This document shows, piece after piece, positions 1 to 9,481 of a DNA stretch of 20,439 bases. The notes under the pieces were generated by a model. That model searched no databases. It was given only the letters and a program-made list of their open reading frames with translations, and was not told where the DNA came from. Within the stretch, counting starts at the first letter, position 1, and every line of letters begins with the position of its first letter. Position numbers and translations under genes: made by a program. This DNA comes from a bacterium. GTDB taxonomy: Bacteria; Hydrothermota; UBA3072; B12-G15. The stretch spans positions 1 to 20,439 of the forward strand of contig QNDZ01000008.1 of NCBI GenBank assembly GCA_003646055.1, in the 5' to 3' direction.

Positions 1-27
1 AGAAAAGGGAAATTTTTCAAGTAATTT

Positions 28-1941
28 TTAACTCTGTTTTTCTTTTAAAATACTTTCAATTTTAGAGAGTAACTGGTCAAAAGTAAAGGGTTTTCTCAAA
101 TAATTCTCAATGCTTTTTAATTTACCATCCTTTTCAACAATATCTGCAGGATATCCTGACATAAAAATAACTTTCAAAGAGGGATTTTTTTCCTTAAGTT
201 TTCTGGAAAGTTGAACCCCATTCATTTCAGGCATCACCACATCTGTAATTAATAAGTCTATACGGTGTTTCTCAGCAATTTCAACTGCAAGCAAGGGTGA
301 ATTTGCTGAAAAAACCTTGAAACCTTTTTTTTCTAACAGAGAAGCTATTGCTTTTAATGCCATCTCTTCATCCTCTACAAGCAAAATATTAATTTCATCT
401 GGTTTAAACAGGCTGTATCTCTTTTTGACCACAATTTTTTTATCCACTTTTCCGGAATATCTCGGAAAGTATATTTCAAAGGTGGTTCCCTTTCCCTTCT
501 CACTAAAGACCTTAATATAACCTTTGTTCTGTTTAACAAGTCCGTATACAGTAGAAAGTCCTAACCCTGTGCCCTTCCCTTTTCCCTTTGTTGTAAAAAA
601 TGGTTCAAAGATATGGGTTATCGTATCCTCATCCATTCCAATTCCTGTATCCGCGACCGTCAATAAAACATAATCACCTGGATGAAAAAGGGTAATATCT
701 TTCACCCCAATATCCTCAATATTGACGTTTTTCAAGCATATTTTAATCTCACCCTCTTCACCCATTGCATCAATTGCATTCACAACAAGATTCATCAGTA
801 TATTTTCAAGATGTGAAGGATCTATTAAAACCTTCCATAGATTTTTATGAGACGAAAATCTGACCTTTATTCTTTCACCTGTTACCTTCCTTAGCATGGG
901 CAGAAGGTTTTTAATCTCTTTATTGAGATTAACAACTTCCGGAGAATGGGGGTGCTTACCAGAGAAGGTTAAAAGTGCCTTTATCATTGTTGAGGCTGAA
1001 TCTACTGATTTCAATATTTCTTCAATGCATACTCTGGCTTCATTCCAATCTACAGGTGGTTTGAGCTCTTTCAAAAGCTCTGCATTGGAACGCACAACCT
1101 GTAATATATTATTAAAATCGTGCGCAATATAAGCAGTCAACCTGCCAATACTTTCAAGTTTCTGGGCCTGATAATACATCTTTCTAAATTCATCCTTTTC
1201 CCTTTCAACCTTTTTTTGCTCGGTAATATCATGAACATATGCCAACACATTATCTTTTCTAAAAGGAACGAATTTAACTTTATAAAAATTTTTCCCTTCA
1301 GTTGAACGCCATTCAATTTCATAGTGTGTCGTGACGCGCTTTTCCACAGTTGTTTTTATTTTCTCAAGTATCATTGCCGCTTCTTTCTTATCAAGAAATT
1401 CCTGTGGTCTTTTACCTGCAATCCGGTATTTATCATCCACATCAGGGGGCGGGAGAACTTCTTTCAGTATCTGTCCATCCTTTGAAAGAAGATAAATATA
1501 TCCGTAAACATGGGAGATTATTTCAACATAATCGTGTAAACCAAATCCAGTCTCTGTATCCTCCTTCCGTGGTTCAGTGAGTAACATAATGTAACCAAAT
1601 TTATTCACTGAAGCTCTGGGAGTTAAAGGAAATAGTAAAATTTTTCGCTCCTGACCTTTACGCATATATTTAATTACTTTGCCTTTACGAAGATTTTTTA
1701 TTAATATTCTGAACTCATCATCTTTGATCTTTCCCCTTTTCCCTAACAAACTTGCAAAGAGAGATTTCCCGGCCAGCTCATTCATTGAAGTTTCAAAAAA
1801 AGATAAAAATTTACTGTTGGCTTCTATCACCCTCATTTCCTCATCAACCAAACATACTGGCTCATCAAATGTATGTACCAATAACTGATAATCTTTTTCC
1901 TTCATCTCTTTCCATCTAAGATGTAGATAACTATGAACCAT
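28..1941 (-). CDS. Hybrid sensor histidine kinase (PAS-PAS-HisKA-HATPase-REC)
   Basis: A 637-residue cytoplasmic two-component kinase; no membrane segment or signal peptide is visible. Two PAS-like domains lie at about residues 15-125 and 133-243. The dimerisation/phosphoacceptor helix carries His274 in the motif AHDFNN. The ATPase domain shows an N box (Asn388), a G1 box DTGIG (431-435), an F box FEPFFTTKG and a G2 box GTGLGL (457-462). A C-terminal receiver domain has acidic residues near 523-525, phosphoacceptor Asp567 ([11 protein letters not shown]), Ser595 and Lys617. Known members of this layout autophosphorylate on His and pass phosphate to their own receiver; the output here is unknown because no DNA-binding or enzymatic domain follows and no separate regulator is adjacent. 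The ATG at 1941 has only a weak ribosome site (AAAGGG); an in-frame ATG at 1905 would still keep both PAS domains. It is transcribed alone. Confidence 0.93.
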   Translation of the reverse strand: MVHSYLHLRWKEMKEKDYQLLVHTFDEPVCLVDEEMRVIEANSKFLSFFETSMNELAGKSLFASLLGKRGKIKDDEFRILIKNLRKGKVIKYMRKGQERKILLFPLTPRASVNKFGYIMLLTEPRKEDTETGFGLHDYVEIISHVYGYIYLLSKDGQILKEVLPPPDVDDKYRIAGKRPQEFLDKKEAAMILEKIKTTVEKRVTTHYEIEWRSTEGKNFYKVKFVPFRKDNVLAYVHDITEQKKVEREKDEFRKMYYQAQKLESIGRLTAYIAHDFNNILQVVRSNAELLKELKPPVDWNEARVCIEEILKSVDSASTMIKALLTFSGKHPHSPEVVNLNKEIKNLLPMLRKVTGERIKVRFSSHKNLWKVLIDPSHLENILMNLVVNAIDAMGEEGEIKICLKNVNIEDIGVKDITLFHPGDYVLLTVADTGIGMDEDTITHIFEPFFTTKGKGKGTGLGLSTVYGLVKQNKGYIKVFSEKGKGTTFEIYFPRYSGKVDKKIVVKKRYSLFKPDEINILLVEDEEMALKAIASLLEKKGFKVFSANSPLLAVEIAEKHRIDLLITDVVMPEMNGVQLSRKLKEKNPSLKVIFMSGYPADIVEKDGKLKSIENYLRKPFTFDQLLSKIESILKEKQS

Positions 1942-1968
1942 AGTTGCCCTTTTCGTTTTCTCTTAATT

Positions 1969-1996
1969 ATTTTAAACACATTTACAAATTTTTCAA
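1969..1996 (-). promoter_or_regulatory. Candidate sigma70-type promoter for the histidine kinase
   Basis: Reading the minus strand, a -35-like TTGAAA (1996-1991) is followed after 16 bases by TAAAAT (1974-1969). Transcription would start near 1962, leaving a leader of about 20 bases before the ATG at 1941. The -35 lies inside one of three copies of TTGAAAAATT in this intergenic region. AT-rich sequence gives many such matches, so this is only plausible. Confidence 0.4.
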
Positions 1997-2112
1997 GTAC
2001 CCAGCAAGTGAAGGAAGACCAATTTATCAATTTTTCAAATAGGACAAGTGATAAAATTTAAGATTTATCTTTTTGGGAATTAAAAAGTTATGACTAATGT
2101 CAAATTTTTCAA
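1987..2112. repeat. Three copies of the 10-mer AATTTTTCAA upstream of the histidine kinase
   Basis: The 10-mer AATTTTTCAA (TTGAAAAATT on the kinase strand) occurs at 1987-1996, 2029-2038 and 2103-2112, with a fourth copy just downstream of the kinase at 11-20. The copies at 11 and 1987 share the longer string AAATTTTTCAAGTA. All three upstream copies lie in the same orientation between the methyltransferase stop and the kinase start. They could be operator-like sites for one regulator or chance in AT-rich DNA. Confidence 0.4.
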
Positions 2113-2113
2113 C

Positions 2114-2683
2114 CTAACGTCCCTTCTTTTCACCAATAATAATCAGACCTTTCCCCTCATACCAGTCTGTCTTAAATTCAGCTTTTTTCATCATGGATAG
2201 GACATGCCTGGGAGAGGGCATCATGGCATTTCTGAGAGGTCCTTTAAGTGACCTGTGAAACCTGTTTATCCTCTTCCTGTTAATAGAATGGAGTATAACA
2301 AGCGCACCTCCTTCCTTTAAAACCCTGCATGCCTCTCTAATGAACTTCTCTTTATCCTCAAAATGGGGAAATGCATTCATTGTTATGAGAAGGTCAACAG
2401 AGCCTTCTTTCATTGGAATCTCCTCTGCCCTGCTCTGAATTTTCTGGCAGTGATGGGACAGGGACTTGAGCATCTCATGTGAAAAATCAAGTCCAATTAT
2501 CCTGGCATCCTTAAAAAAATCCTCCAGTACGGGAAGAAGAACCCCTTTTCCACATCCCACATCCAGTATCATTGAAAAACCCCTTTTCTTCATGAATCTT
2601 CTCAGAAGCCTCCTTGCAGCTCTTTCAACCTTCTCTGAATTCTTCCATCTGTCCGCTATTCTATCAAACTCTCTTTTCTGCAA
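2114..2683 (-). CDS. Small class I SAM-dependent methyltransferase
   Basis: A 189-residue Rossmann-fold methyltransferase. Motif I is ILDVGCGKG (about 39-47), an acidic post-motif II follows (IIGLDFSHEMLKSL), and motif IV/post-IV reads SVDLLITMNAFPHF then RVLKEGGALVIL, as in UbiE/MenG-like type 11 methyltransferases. The substrate is not evident. The start is a TTG at 2683, supported by a strong purine-rich site (GGAGGAGG) just upstream; no earlier ATG fits. The gene overlaps the last 20 bases of the permease, so it is very likely translationally coupled and belongs to the metal-uptake operon as its last gene. Methyltransferases are not standard parts of zinc/manganese importers. It could act on a metal chelator, on an organometal, or on something unrelated to transport. 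Confidence 0.85.
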   Translation of the reverse strand: MQKREFDRIADRWKNSEKVERAARRLLRRFMKKRGFSMILDVGCGKGVLLPVLEDFFKDARIIGLDFSHEMLKSLSHHCQKIQSRAEEIPMKEGSVDLLITMNAFPHFEDKEKFIREACRVLKEGGALVILHSINRKRINRFHRSLKGPLRNAMMPSPRHVLSMMKKAEFKTDWYEGKGLIIIGEKKGR

Positions 2684-3482
2684 TCCTCCTCCTGTTCAGG
2701 AGAAAGGTTACAAGGAAAATCACACTTGAGACTATGATAATAACACTCCCTGAAGGCACATTGAAGAGGGCTGAAACAAGTAAACCACATACACATGAAA
2801 CAACACCAAACAATGCAGAGAGCAGATACATCTGTTCAATTCTCTTTGCTATAAGGCTTGCTGCTGATGAGGGGTTTATAAGGAGACTGAATATCAATAG
2901 ACCACCAACTGTATTCAGATTCACAGTGACAGTAAAACCTGTGACAAAAAGAAGGAGATAAAAGATTCTGGAAACAGGTATTCCAGCAACATGGGCAACC
3001 TTCTTATTGTATATGATTGCCTTAATCTCCATATTGAACTTTAAAAGAAACAACAATACAAAAAAGAAAAACACCGTTATCATGAGTATATCCCATCGGG
3101 ATAAAGTTAAGATGCTTCCCCATATCAAAGAAAATGCCTCATTCCTTGACCCTTTCATAAATCCAATTCCAAGAAAGGCTATACCCAGGACAAGGGAAAA
3201 AATGATACCTATACTGATGTTTGGTTCAATCCTGCTCCTCTCAGAAAGGGGGCCAATGGATAAAGATGCAATAAGGGAAAACACAAAGGCCATAAATACA
3301 GGATTAATCCCAAGAAGCATCCCAACAACTCCCCCTGCAAATGCAGCATGGGATAGTGCGACCCCAATAAAAGGAATACCAATTAGAACCACCCATACCC
3401 CCACAATTCCCAGGGATGCACCTCCCAGAAGGGCTGCAATAAGCGCATACTGGAAAAACTTATATCCGAAAAGTTCCCACAT
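2664..3482 (-). CDS. ABC-3 family metal ion ABC transporter permease
   Basis: A 272-residue, strongly hydrophobic inner-membrane protein with about eight to nine predicted transmembrane segments. The family signature is clear: the N-terminal YALIAALLGGASLGIVGVWV and GVALSHAAFAGGVVG segments and the central GGLLIFSLLINPSSAA segment match ZnuB/MntB/TroC-type permeases (ABC-3). Such permeases form a dimer that passes Zn, Mn or Fe from the periplasmic binding protein to the cytoplasm. The ATG at 3482 lies inside the end of the ATPase gene (23-base overlap), and the 3' end overlaps the methyltransferase by 20 bases. Length and topology are normal. The sequence alone does not decide which metal is carried. 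Confidence 0.93.
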   Translation of the reverse strand: MWELFGYKFFQYALIAALLGGASLGIVGVWVVLIGIPFIGVALSHAAFAGGVVGMLLGINPVFMAFVFSLIASLSIGPLSERSRIEPNISIGIIFSLVLGIAFLGIGFMKGSRNEAFSLIWGSILTLSRWDILMITVFFFFVLLFLLKFNMEIKAIIYNKKVAHVAGIPVSRIFYLLLFVTGFTVTVNLNTVGGLLIFSLLINPSSAASLIAKRIEQMYLLSALFGVVSCVCGLLVSALFNVPSGSVIIIVSSVIFLVTFLLNRRRIAEKRV

Positions 3483-4212
3483 ATTTGCTCAGTTTGTTTT
3501 CATCACAACCATACAGCTCGGCAAGCATTCCACTTGTGATTCTGCTCCTTGGGTTATCAAAAAGCACCTCTCCATTTTTTAAACCCACTATTCTTTCCAC
3601 CCTTTCAGGTAGATAATGCAAAAGATGGGTTACAAATACAATGGTAATACCCAGTTCCTCATGCAGTCTTTGAATCAGCCCATTTATATCAATCTGGGCT
3701 GGAGGGTCAAGATTAGCAAGCACCTCATCAAGGAGCAGAGCCTCCACCTCCCTGCTCAACTCCCTCGCAATGGATACCTTTCTCCTCTCTCCACCGGAAA
3801 GATTACTCACATTCCTGTGCTTCAGGTTGCTTATCCCTACCTCCTCAAGGGCCTTATCTATCAATCCCGGGTTTCCTTTTAGATGGAAAAAACTGCCACC
3901 AGACCTTTTGTACCCACCAATACAAACAACATCCTCAACAGTAAGGGGTATGTTGCTCCTTGAATATTCCTCCTGAAATACATATCCTATATTTTCACCA
4001 GTGTAAATCTTTGTATCTGACCGCTTATTGTTAATGACCACAACGCCCTCTGTGGGTTTGATAAAACCTGTTATAACATCAAGAAGGGTTGTCTTACCTG
4101 CACCGTTAGGTCCCACAATAGCAACAAACTCTCCCTTCTTTATACTCAGGCTAACCCCTTTTAGAATGTAGATACCTTCTCTTATAATTGAGACATTTCT
4201 AATCTCAATCAT
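3460..4212 (-). CDS. ABC transporter ATP-binding protein of the metal importer
   Basis: A 250-residue cytoplasmic ATPase of the ZnuC/MntA type that powers the adjacent permease. Walker A is GPNGAGKT (about 34-41). A Q-loop (VFQEE), the ABC signature LSGGERRK, Walker B ALLLDE followed by the D-loop region VLANLD, and the switch histidine (FVTHLLHYL) are all present, so it should be active. The proline usual after the Walker B Glu (DEPTANLD) is Val here (DEVLANLD), a mild oddity. The ATG at 4212 overlaps the end of the binding-protein gene by 8 bases; an upstream in-frame TTG at 4227 would add five residues but does not match the usual start of the family. The 3' end overlaps the permease start by 23 bases. 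Confidence 0.94.
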   Translation of the reverse strand: MIEIRNVSIIREGIYILKGVSLSIKKGEFVAIVGPNGAGKTTLLDVITGFIKPTEGVVVINNKRSDTKIYTGENIGYVFQEEYSRSNIPLTVEDVVCIGGYKRSGGSFFHLKGNPGLIDKALEEVGISNLKHRNVSNLSGGERRKVSIARELSREVEALLLDEVLANLDPPAQIDINGLIQRLHEELGITIVFVTHLLHYLPERVERIVGLKNGEVLFDNPRSRITSGMLAELYGCDENKLSKYVGTFRI

Positions 4213-4945
4213 TACTGGAAATTCCAAGCAACTTTTTCACGTTCTCAATCATTGTGCCTGGATAATCCCTGTCCAATGGAAAATTTGATATAACAACAAG
4301 GGGAATCTGCATCTCCCTGGAGACAACTTCACCTGTCTTCCCCACACTCTGTAGATTTTCAACAATAATCTTTACATCCCTGACCTTCAGAACCTCTTTT
4401 ATGTTTTCAGGTGTTACATCACTTCCAGAAGGAAATGTTTTGACCACATCCATCCCAAGATACTCCAGCTGGTCTTTCACAAACTCATTACAAACTACCC
4501 TTATGCCTTTCAAAGGGGATGAAAGGTGTTTTATTTCCATATCAAGGGAATCAATAAGTCCCATTAAGGCATTCCTGTTTTTCTCAAGTTTTTTTACTTT
4601 AACAGAATCACTTATCCTTTGCCTCAACAGGATATATAGTTCATCACATGCCTGCTTCATAACAGATGGAACCATCCAGTTCCCCTTTGTCTTAACCGTG
4701 TAGATTTCAGGATGAGATTCAAGTTTCTCAACCTTTTTAAGCCATCCCTCCCATCCATGTGAGATGAGAATATCACCATTTGCCAGTAGATATGCATCTT
4801 TGGGAGAGAGGTCAAAGTGTCCGGGGCACATGCCACCGGGCACAATCTCTCGCACCTCAAAAACCCCATCACCAAGATGTGATAGGACATACTCAATATC
4901 AGACGTTGAAGCAAGAACAGTAAAACCTACAAGTAAAGTTATCAT
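4205..4945 (-). CDS. Periplasmic metal-binding protein (ZnuA/TroA-like) of the ABC importer
   Basis: A 246-residue cluster A-I type substrate-binding protein, on the short side for the family. A very short hydrophobic N-terminus (to about residue 14, MITLLVGFTVLAST) should serve for export although it lacks the usual early positive charges. Likely metal ligands are His43 (in CPGHFDLSP) and His63 (in ISHGWEGW), as in ZnuA/TroA. The third ligand, normally His, falls at CNEF around Asn153, and the fourth at Glu196 (IIVENLQS). A His-rich loop is absent. The long helix at about 115-140 fits the backbone linker of the fold. The ATG overlaps the receptor's stop codon (ATGA). Function follows from fold and context; metal identity (Zn, Mn, Fe, Ni or Co) is open. 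Confidence 0.83.
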   Translation of the reverse strand: MITLLVGFTVLASTSDIEYVLSHLGDGVFEVREIVPGGMCPGHFDLSPKDAYLLANGDILISHGWEGWLKKVEKLESHPEIYTVKTKGNWMVPSVMKQACDELYILLRQRISDSVKVKKLEKNRNALMGLIDSLDMEIKHLSSPLKGIRVVCNEFVKDQLEYLGMDVVKTFPSGSDVTPENIKEVLKVRDVKIIVENLQSVGKTGEVVSREMQIPLVVISNFPLDRDYPGTMIENVKKLLGISSND

Positions 4946-6921
4946 AACTCATACCCTGTTGACAGATAAAAAGACCTTCCTGGCATCCTGTAAAATCCTG
5001 ATGAACCTGGAATATCCACATATATACTGTAATCTGTATCCAGTATGTTTTCTATGTTTACCTGAACGTATCCCTTCTTAAACAGATTCATCCTTGCACC
5101 TATATTTACTACTATATAGTCATTTCTGGGCAATGTAAAGTTGTCACCTGAAAAGTAATTGTAAACCCATCTTCCATCAAGCATGGCAGTTATGTTGCTG
5201 TGCGTGTATATTGCCTTAAAATTCCAGGTATTCAGAGGAACACCAAGTGTCTTTGTTCCTCTATCAAGGGCAATATATCCCACAGATACATCAAATCCAT
5301 TTAGAGGAACAATCCTGACCATTGCCTCAACCCCCTTTTCATTCAGGGTGTCAGCATTCTCAAACCTGAAGGGTGGCATACTTCCAGTTGGAACAGTCCT
5401 GATAAAGTTCTCTGTATATGTGTTAAAAACAGAAAGGTCAACATAGAATCTTCCCCTTAGATTATAAGACCAACCAGCCTCTATGTTCTTTATATTCTCT
5501 GGTTTCAGAGAGGGATTACCTGATGGGAAGAGAAACGTCTCACTGATTGATGGTATCTTGAATCCCTTATCATACCTTGCCCTGAATTTACCAAGGAGTG
5601 TTTTGAGAACAATGCCACCATCATACCCATGCATTTTGTATTCAACAGATGAACCATTCCCACAAACATTTGATATTGTATATCTTCCACCACCAGTAAC
5701 TATAAGGAATCCGTATTCAAAACTTCCATGAACAAATGGGCTGAAATCACTCTTCCAGAACTCTGCTCCTGGCGTGCCAATCCTTTCTCCATACCCATCC
5801 CGGTAGTGAATTCCTGCTACACCCATTAAGTTTTTTATACCCAATACAGTATAATCAAGGAAGAGCCCACTTGTTCTGTCTCTGGATTCCCATCCATCAC
5901 TGAATATGTGGTGTCCAAAGGTTCTGAAACCTTTAATCTTTATCTCCCCAGAAGGAATGTTCCTCTTTATCTCCAGGTCAAAAGAGCCCCTTCTGTAAAC
6001 CTGTTCACTCGATGGCGCTCCAGTATCCCCAACAGCAAGTGGCTCCTGCTTCCAGCCTGAAAAGTATTTATAATTGCCTTTCAAATACCAGTTAAGAATG
6101 GAACCTGTGAAACCACCCTGATAATCCTCCCCAGAAAACTTTGAGTGCTCAAGATGGCCATCAGACCTCATCCCCTTAACCGTTGCCCAGATTGTATGTG
6201 GTTGTAATTCAAGTCTTCCTGAAATCTCAATCTCTCCCGTGTTATAACTTCCACCCCTTATGTGTATTCCTGTGTTTGGTATCCTGGTGATGATATTCAC
6301 CACCCCACCTTCTGCTTCTGAACCGTAGAGTGATGCAAATGGTCCCTTCACTATCTCAATTCTATCCACATTGTGCAGGGGAAGAGCATGTGTTATACTG
6401 CAATCAAAAAGGGTCATCTTCTCTGGCCTGCCATCAACATAAACCCCAAGTCTCCTGCCATTTGTCCCTATACCCCTGATAATAATGTCACTCCTGCCAT
6501 ACAGACCTGTTCTTTGTATAGAGACACCTGGAACGAGTTCAAGTGCACCTGCTGTGGTGAATGCTCCACTGAGTGCAATATCATCCCTTGATACAAATCC
6601 AACAGAGGCAGACACATCAGAGACATTCTTTTTGTACCTATCAGCAATAACAACTATGCCTGGAATGTAATAACTCATAGGTTCAGGAGAAAGTGTTATT
6701 GTGGTATCCCCCATAACACCAATCCTTCCCTTAAGAACTCTGTAACCTGGTAAGGCAAGGGTAAAGGAATAATTCCCCTGTTCAAGTTGTAACGCAGCAG
6801 AACCCTTCTCGTTAAGCGGCACCTTCAATGTATCAACAACAACAAATCCACCCTGAGGAACAGGATTTCCAGAACAATCTACATTAAACTTAACAAGAAA
6901 GGAAAACAAAATAAAAAACAT
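4942..6921 (-). CDS. TonB-dependent outer-membrane receptor with N-terminal regulatory-like domain
   Basis: A 659-residue outer-membrane receptor. After a short hydrophobic start (MFFILFSFLV) comes a carboxypeptidase-regulatory-like Ig domain (about 11-80), then a plug domain (about 97-212) with the typical RSDIIIRGIG and VDRIEIVKGPFASLYGSEA segments, then a beta barrel of alternating aromatic strands ending in RSFYLSTGYEL, the terminal strand used by the BAM machinery. The start chosen is the ATG at 6921 because an excellent ribosome site (AAGGAGGTGG) lies just upstream; an in-frame TTG at 7005 would add 28 unlikely residues and run into the promoter. It is the first gene of an operon with the metal ABC importer, so it probably brings a metal ion or metal chelate across the outer membrane, as ZnuD does for zinc. 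The ligand itself cannot be read from the sequence. Confidence 0.92.
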   Translation of the reverse strand: MFFILFSFLVKFNVDCSGNPVPQGGFVVVDTLKVPLNEKGSAALQLEQGNYSFTLALPGYRVLKGRIGVMGDTTITLSPEPMSYYIPGIVVIADRYKKNVSDVSASVGFVSRDDIALSGAFTTAGALELVPGVSIQRTGLYGRSDIIIRGIGTNGRRLGVYVDGRPEKMTLFDCSITHALPLHNVDRIEIVKGPFASLYGSEAEGGVVNIITRIPNTGIHIRGGSYNTGEIEISGRLELQPHTIWATVKGMRSDGHLEHSKFSGEDYQGGFTGSILNWYLKGNYKYFSGWKQEPLAVGDTGAPSSEQVYRRGSFDLEIKRNIPSGEIKIKGFRTFGHHIFSDGWESRDRTSGLFLDYTVLGIKNLMGVAGIHYRDGYGERIGTPGAEFWKSDFSPFVHGSFEYGFLIVTGGGRYTISNVCGNGSSVEYKMHGYDGGIVLKTLLGKFRARYDKGFKIPSISETFLFPSGNPSLKPENIKNIEAGWSYNLRGRFYVDLSVFNTYTENFIRTVPTGSMPPFRFENADTLNEKGVEAMVRIVPLNGFDVSVGYIALDRGTKTLGVPLNTWNFKAIYTHSNITAMLDGRWVYNYFSGDNFTLPRNDYIVVNIGARMNLFKKGYVQVNIENILDTDYSIYVDIPGSSGFYRMPGRSFYLSTGYEL

Positions 6922-6953
6922 CTCCACCTCCTTATGTAGCACGTTTTTGGAAA

Positions 6954-6981
6954 AAGATAACACAATCAATTTATGTGTCAA
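6954..6981 (-). promoter_or_regulatory. Candidate promoter of the metal-uptake operon
   Basis: On the minus strand a consensus -35 TTGACA (6981-6976) is followed after 16 bases by TATCTT (6959-6954). The start would fall near 6947, about 25 bases before the ATG at 6921, leaving room for the AAGGAGGTGG ribosome site. No clear Fur, Zur or MntR palindrome was recognised here. Confidence 0.5.
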
Positions 6982-7011
6982 GTGTCCCTGTGATTTTACC
7001 CACAAAAACCC

Positions 7012-8453
<1,442 letters not shown>

Positions 8454-8474
8454 AAATACTTGTGAAGCCAGACC

Positions 8475-8499
8475 AAGGGGGGCTTTGCCCCCCTTTATT
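8475..8499 (+). terminator. Rho-independent terminator after gdhA
   Basis: A 9-bp stem, AAGGGGGGC / GCCCCCCTT (8475-8483 and 8487-8495), closes a TTT loop and is followed by a modest T-rich tail (TTTATTCTTT). It begins about 20 bases after the gdhA stop. It also directly abuts the left inverted repeat of the transposase element, so it could in principle belong to that element. Confidence 0.8.
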
Positions 8500-8533
8500 C
8501 TTTGGGGTCAGTCATTAACAAGTAACATTTTCC
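8500..8533 (+). repeat. Left 34-bp terminal inverted repeat of the RAYT element
   Basis: It begins CTTTGGGGTCAGTCATTAAC and ends with ACATTTTCC. Its reverse complement matches 9456-9489 at all 34 positions; similarity then fades, with several further matches among mismatches inward. The transposase promoter's -35 begins two bases after its inner end. Confidence 0.95.
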
Positions 8534-8534
8534 C

Positions 8535-8563
8535 TTGATTTTTATCCTTCCTTCCTTTACAAT
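8535..8563 (+). promoter_or_regulatory. Promoter of the transposase, apparently giving a leaderless mRNA
   Basis: TTGATT (8535-8540), a 17-base spacer, then TACAAT (8558-8563): a good sigma70-type promoter. The -10 ends only six bases before the ATG at 8570, so the expected transcription start falls on or next to the start codon. The stretch between is pyrimidine-rich with no Shine-Dalgarno sequence, consistent with leaderless translation. Confidence 0.55.
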
Positions 8564-8569
8564 CTTCCC

Positions 8570-9481
8570 ATGGCAAGACCTATCCGTATAGATTTTGAAG
8601 GTGCCATACACCATGTCATAATAAAAGGGATTGAAGGGAGTAATATATTTTACTCCCCTGAAGATAAGATATTCTTCCTTGAAAACTTAAGAAACTTTGC
8701 AAATTCACATGGTGCAAAAATTTATGGCTATTGTCTCATGGACAACCATGCTCACCTTCTTATTGAAACAGGGTTCACTCCCCTATCAAAAATCTTACAA
8801 AAGTTCCTTACAAGATACGTTCAGTGGTTTAATAAAAAATGGGACAGATGGGGGCATCTACTTGGAGACAGATATAAAAGCATACTTGTTGACAAAAAAA
8901 GTTATTTTCTTGTGGTCTTAAGGTATATTCACTTAAATCCTGTAAAGGCAAAAATCACCGATAACCCACTATCATACAGATGGTCAAGCCTTAAAGAATA
9001 CATGGAAAAACCCGTTCACATAGACCCATCCCTTGCACTCTCATACTTTTATTCAAAAGAGGAATTCTACGATTTCCACTTAATGGATATGGAAGAACCA
9101 CCTGTTATGAGAGTGAAATCACAGAACATACTAATTTATGGAGATTCAGCCACCATGAATGATGTTTTATCCAGAATGAATAAAGAAAGAAGAGAGGCAA
9201 AGATAAGAAAACCCATTGAGCCCGATGAGGTTATTCTATATATGAATAAAAATTTCGGTTTAAAGGAAATATCCTTTAAAAAACACAAGCCCTCTTATGA
9301 AAGAAAGGTGCTGGTGGTCTTATTAAGGGACAGATGTCACCTAACCTGGAAGAAAATCTCTGAAATAACAAAGACCTCAAAACACAGTAACATATTGTTA
9401 TACAAAAGGTTGCCTGAGAAAGAACATAAGAAAATTCTGGAGGTGTTTGATGAATGGAAAATGTTACTTGTTAATGACTGA
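8570..9481 (+). CDS. RAYT / IS200-like tyrosine transposase with C-terminal extension
   Basis: A 303-residue Y1-type HUH transposase. The N-terminus MARPIRIDFEGAIHHVI is typical of REP-associated transposases. The HUH motif is His60-Ala61-His62 (MDNHAHLLIE) and the probable catalytic tyrosine is Tyr119 in RYIHLNPVKA. E. coli TnpA-REP is about 165 residues; this protein has roughly 130 more. That tail (about 240-290, from SYERKVLVVLLRD to KRL) looks like a helix-turn-helix resembling the DnaA C-terminal domain seen in some long RAYTs; this is inferred by eye. The last residues, from Trp-Lys to the stop, are encoded by the right terminal repeat. There is no Shine-Dalgarno sequence, but the start matches the family well. 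Such proteins nick and move REP-like sequences, or have been domesticated as single-copy genes. Confidence 0.9.
   Translation: MARPIRIDFEGAIHHVIIKGIEGSNIFYSPEDKIFFLENLRNFANSHGAKIYGYCLMDNHAHLLIETGFTPLSKILQKFLTRYVQWFNKKWDRWGHLLGDRYKSILVDKKSYFLVVLRYIHLNPVKAKITDNPLSYRWSSLKEYMEKPVHIDPSLALSYFYSKEEFYDFHLMDMEEPPVMRVKSQNILIYGDSATMNDVLSRMNKERREAKIRKPIEPDEVILYMNKNFGLKEISFKKHKPSYERKVLVVLLRDRCHLTWKKISEITKTSKHSNILLYKRLPEKEHKKILEVFDEWKMLLVND
9447..9475 (+). promoter_or_regulatory. Weak candidate outward promoter spanning the right repeat
   Basis: TTGATG (9447-9452), a 17-base spacer, then GTTAAT (9470-9475), each with four of six consensus matches. It would start transcription near 9482 and give the phosphorylase a short leader. 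It is listed because no other promoter is evident between the gdhA terminator and 9506 except the transposase's own. Confidence 0.22.

Noticed and set aside
1..27. Terminator downstream of the histidine kinase
   Set aside because: The short remaining sequence is AT-rich with no hairpin, and the window ends.
2085..2105. TGAC-ATTA-GTCA stem followed by T-rich sequence after the methyltransferase, as a terminator
   Set aside because: Only four base pairs; too weak to call.
6922..7005. 28-codon extension of the TonB receptor from a TTG
   Set aside because: It would bury the AAGGAGGTGG site and the promoter inside coding sequence and destroy the export signal at the N-terminus.
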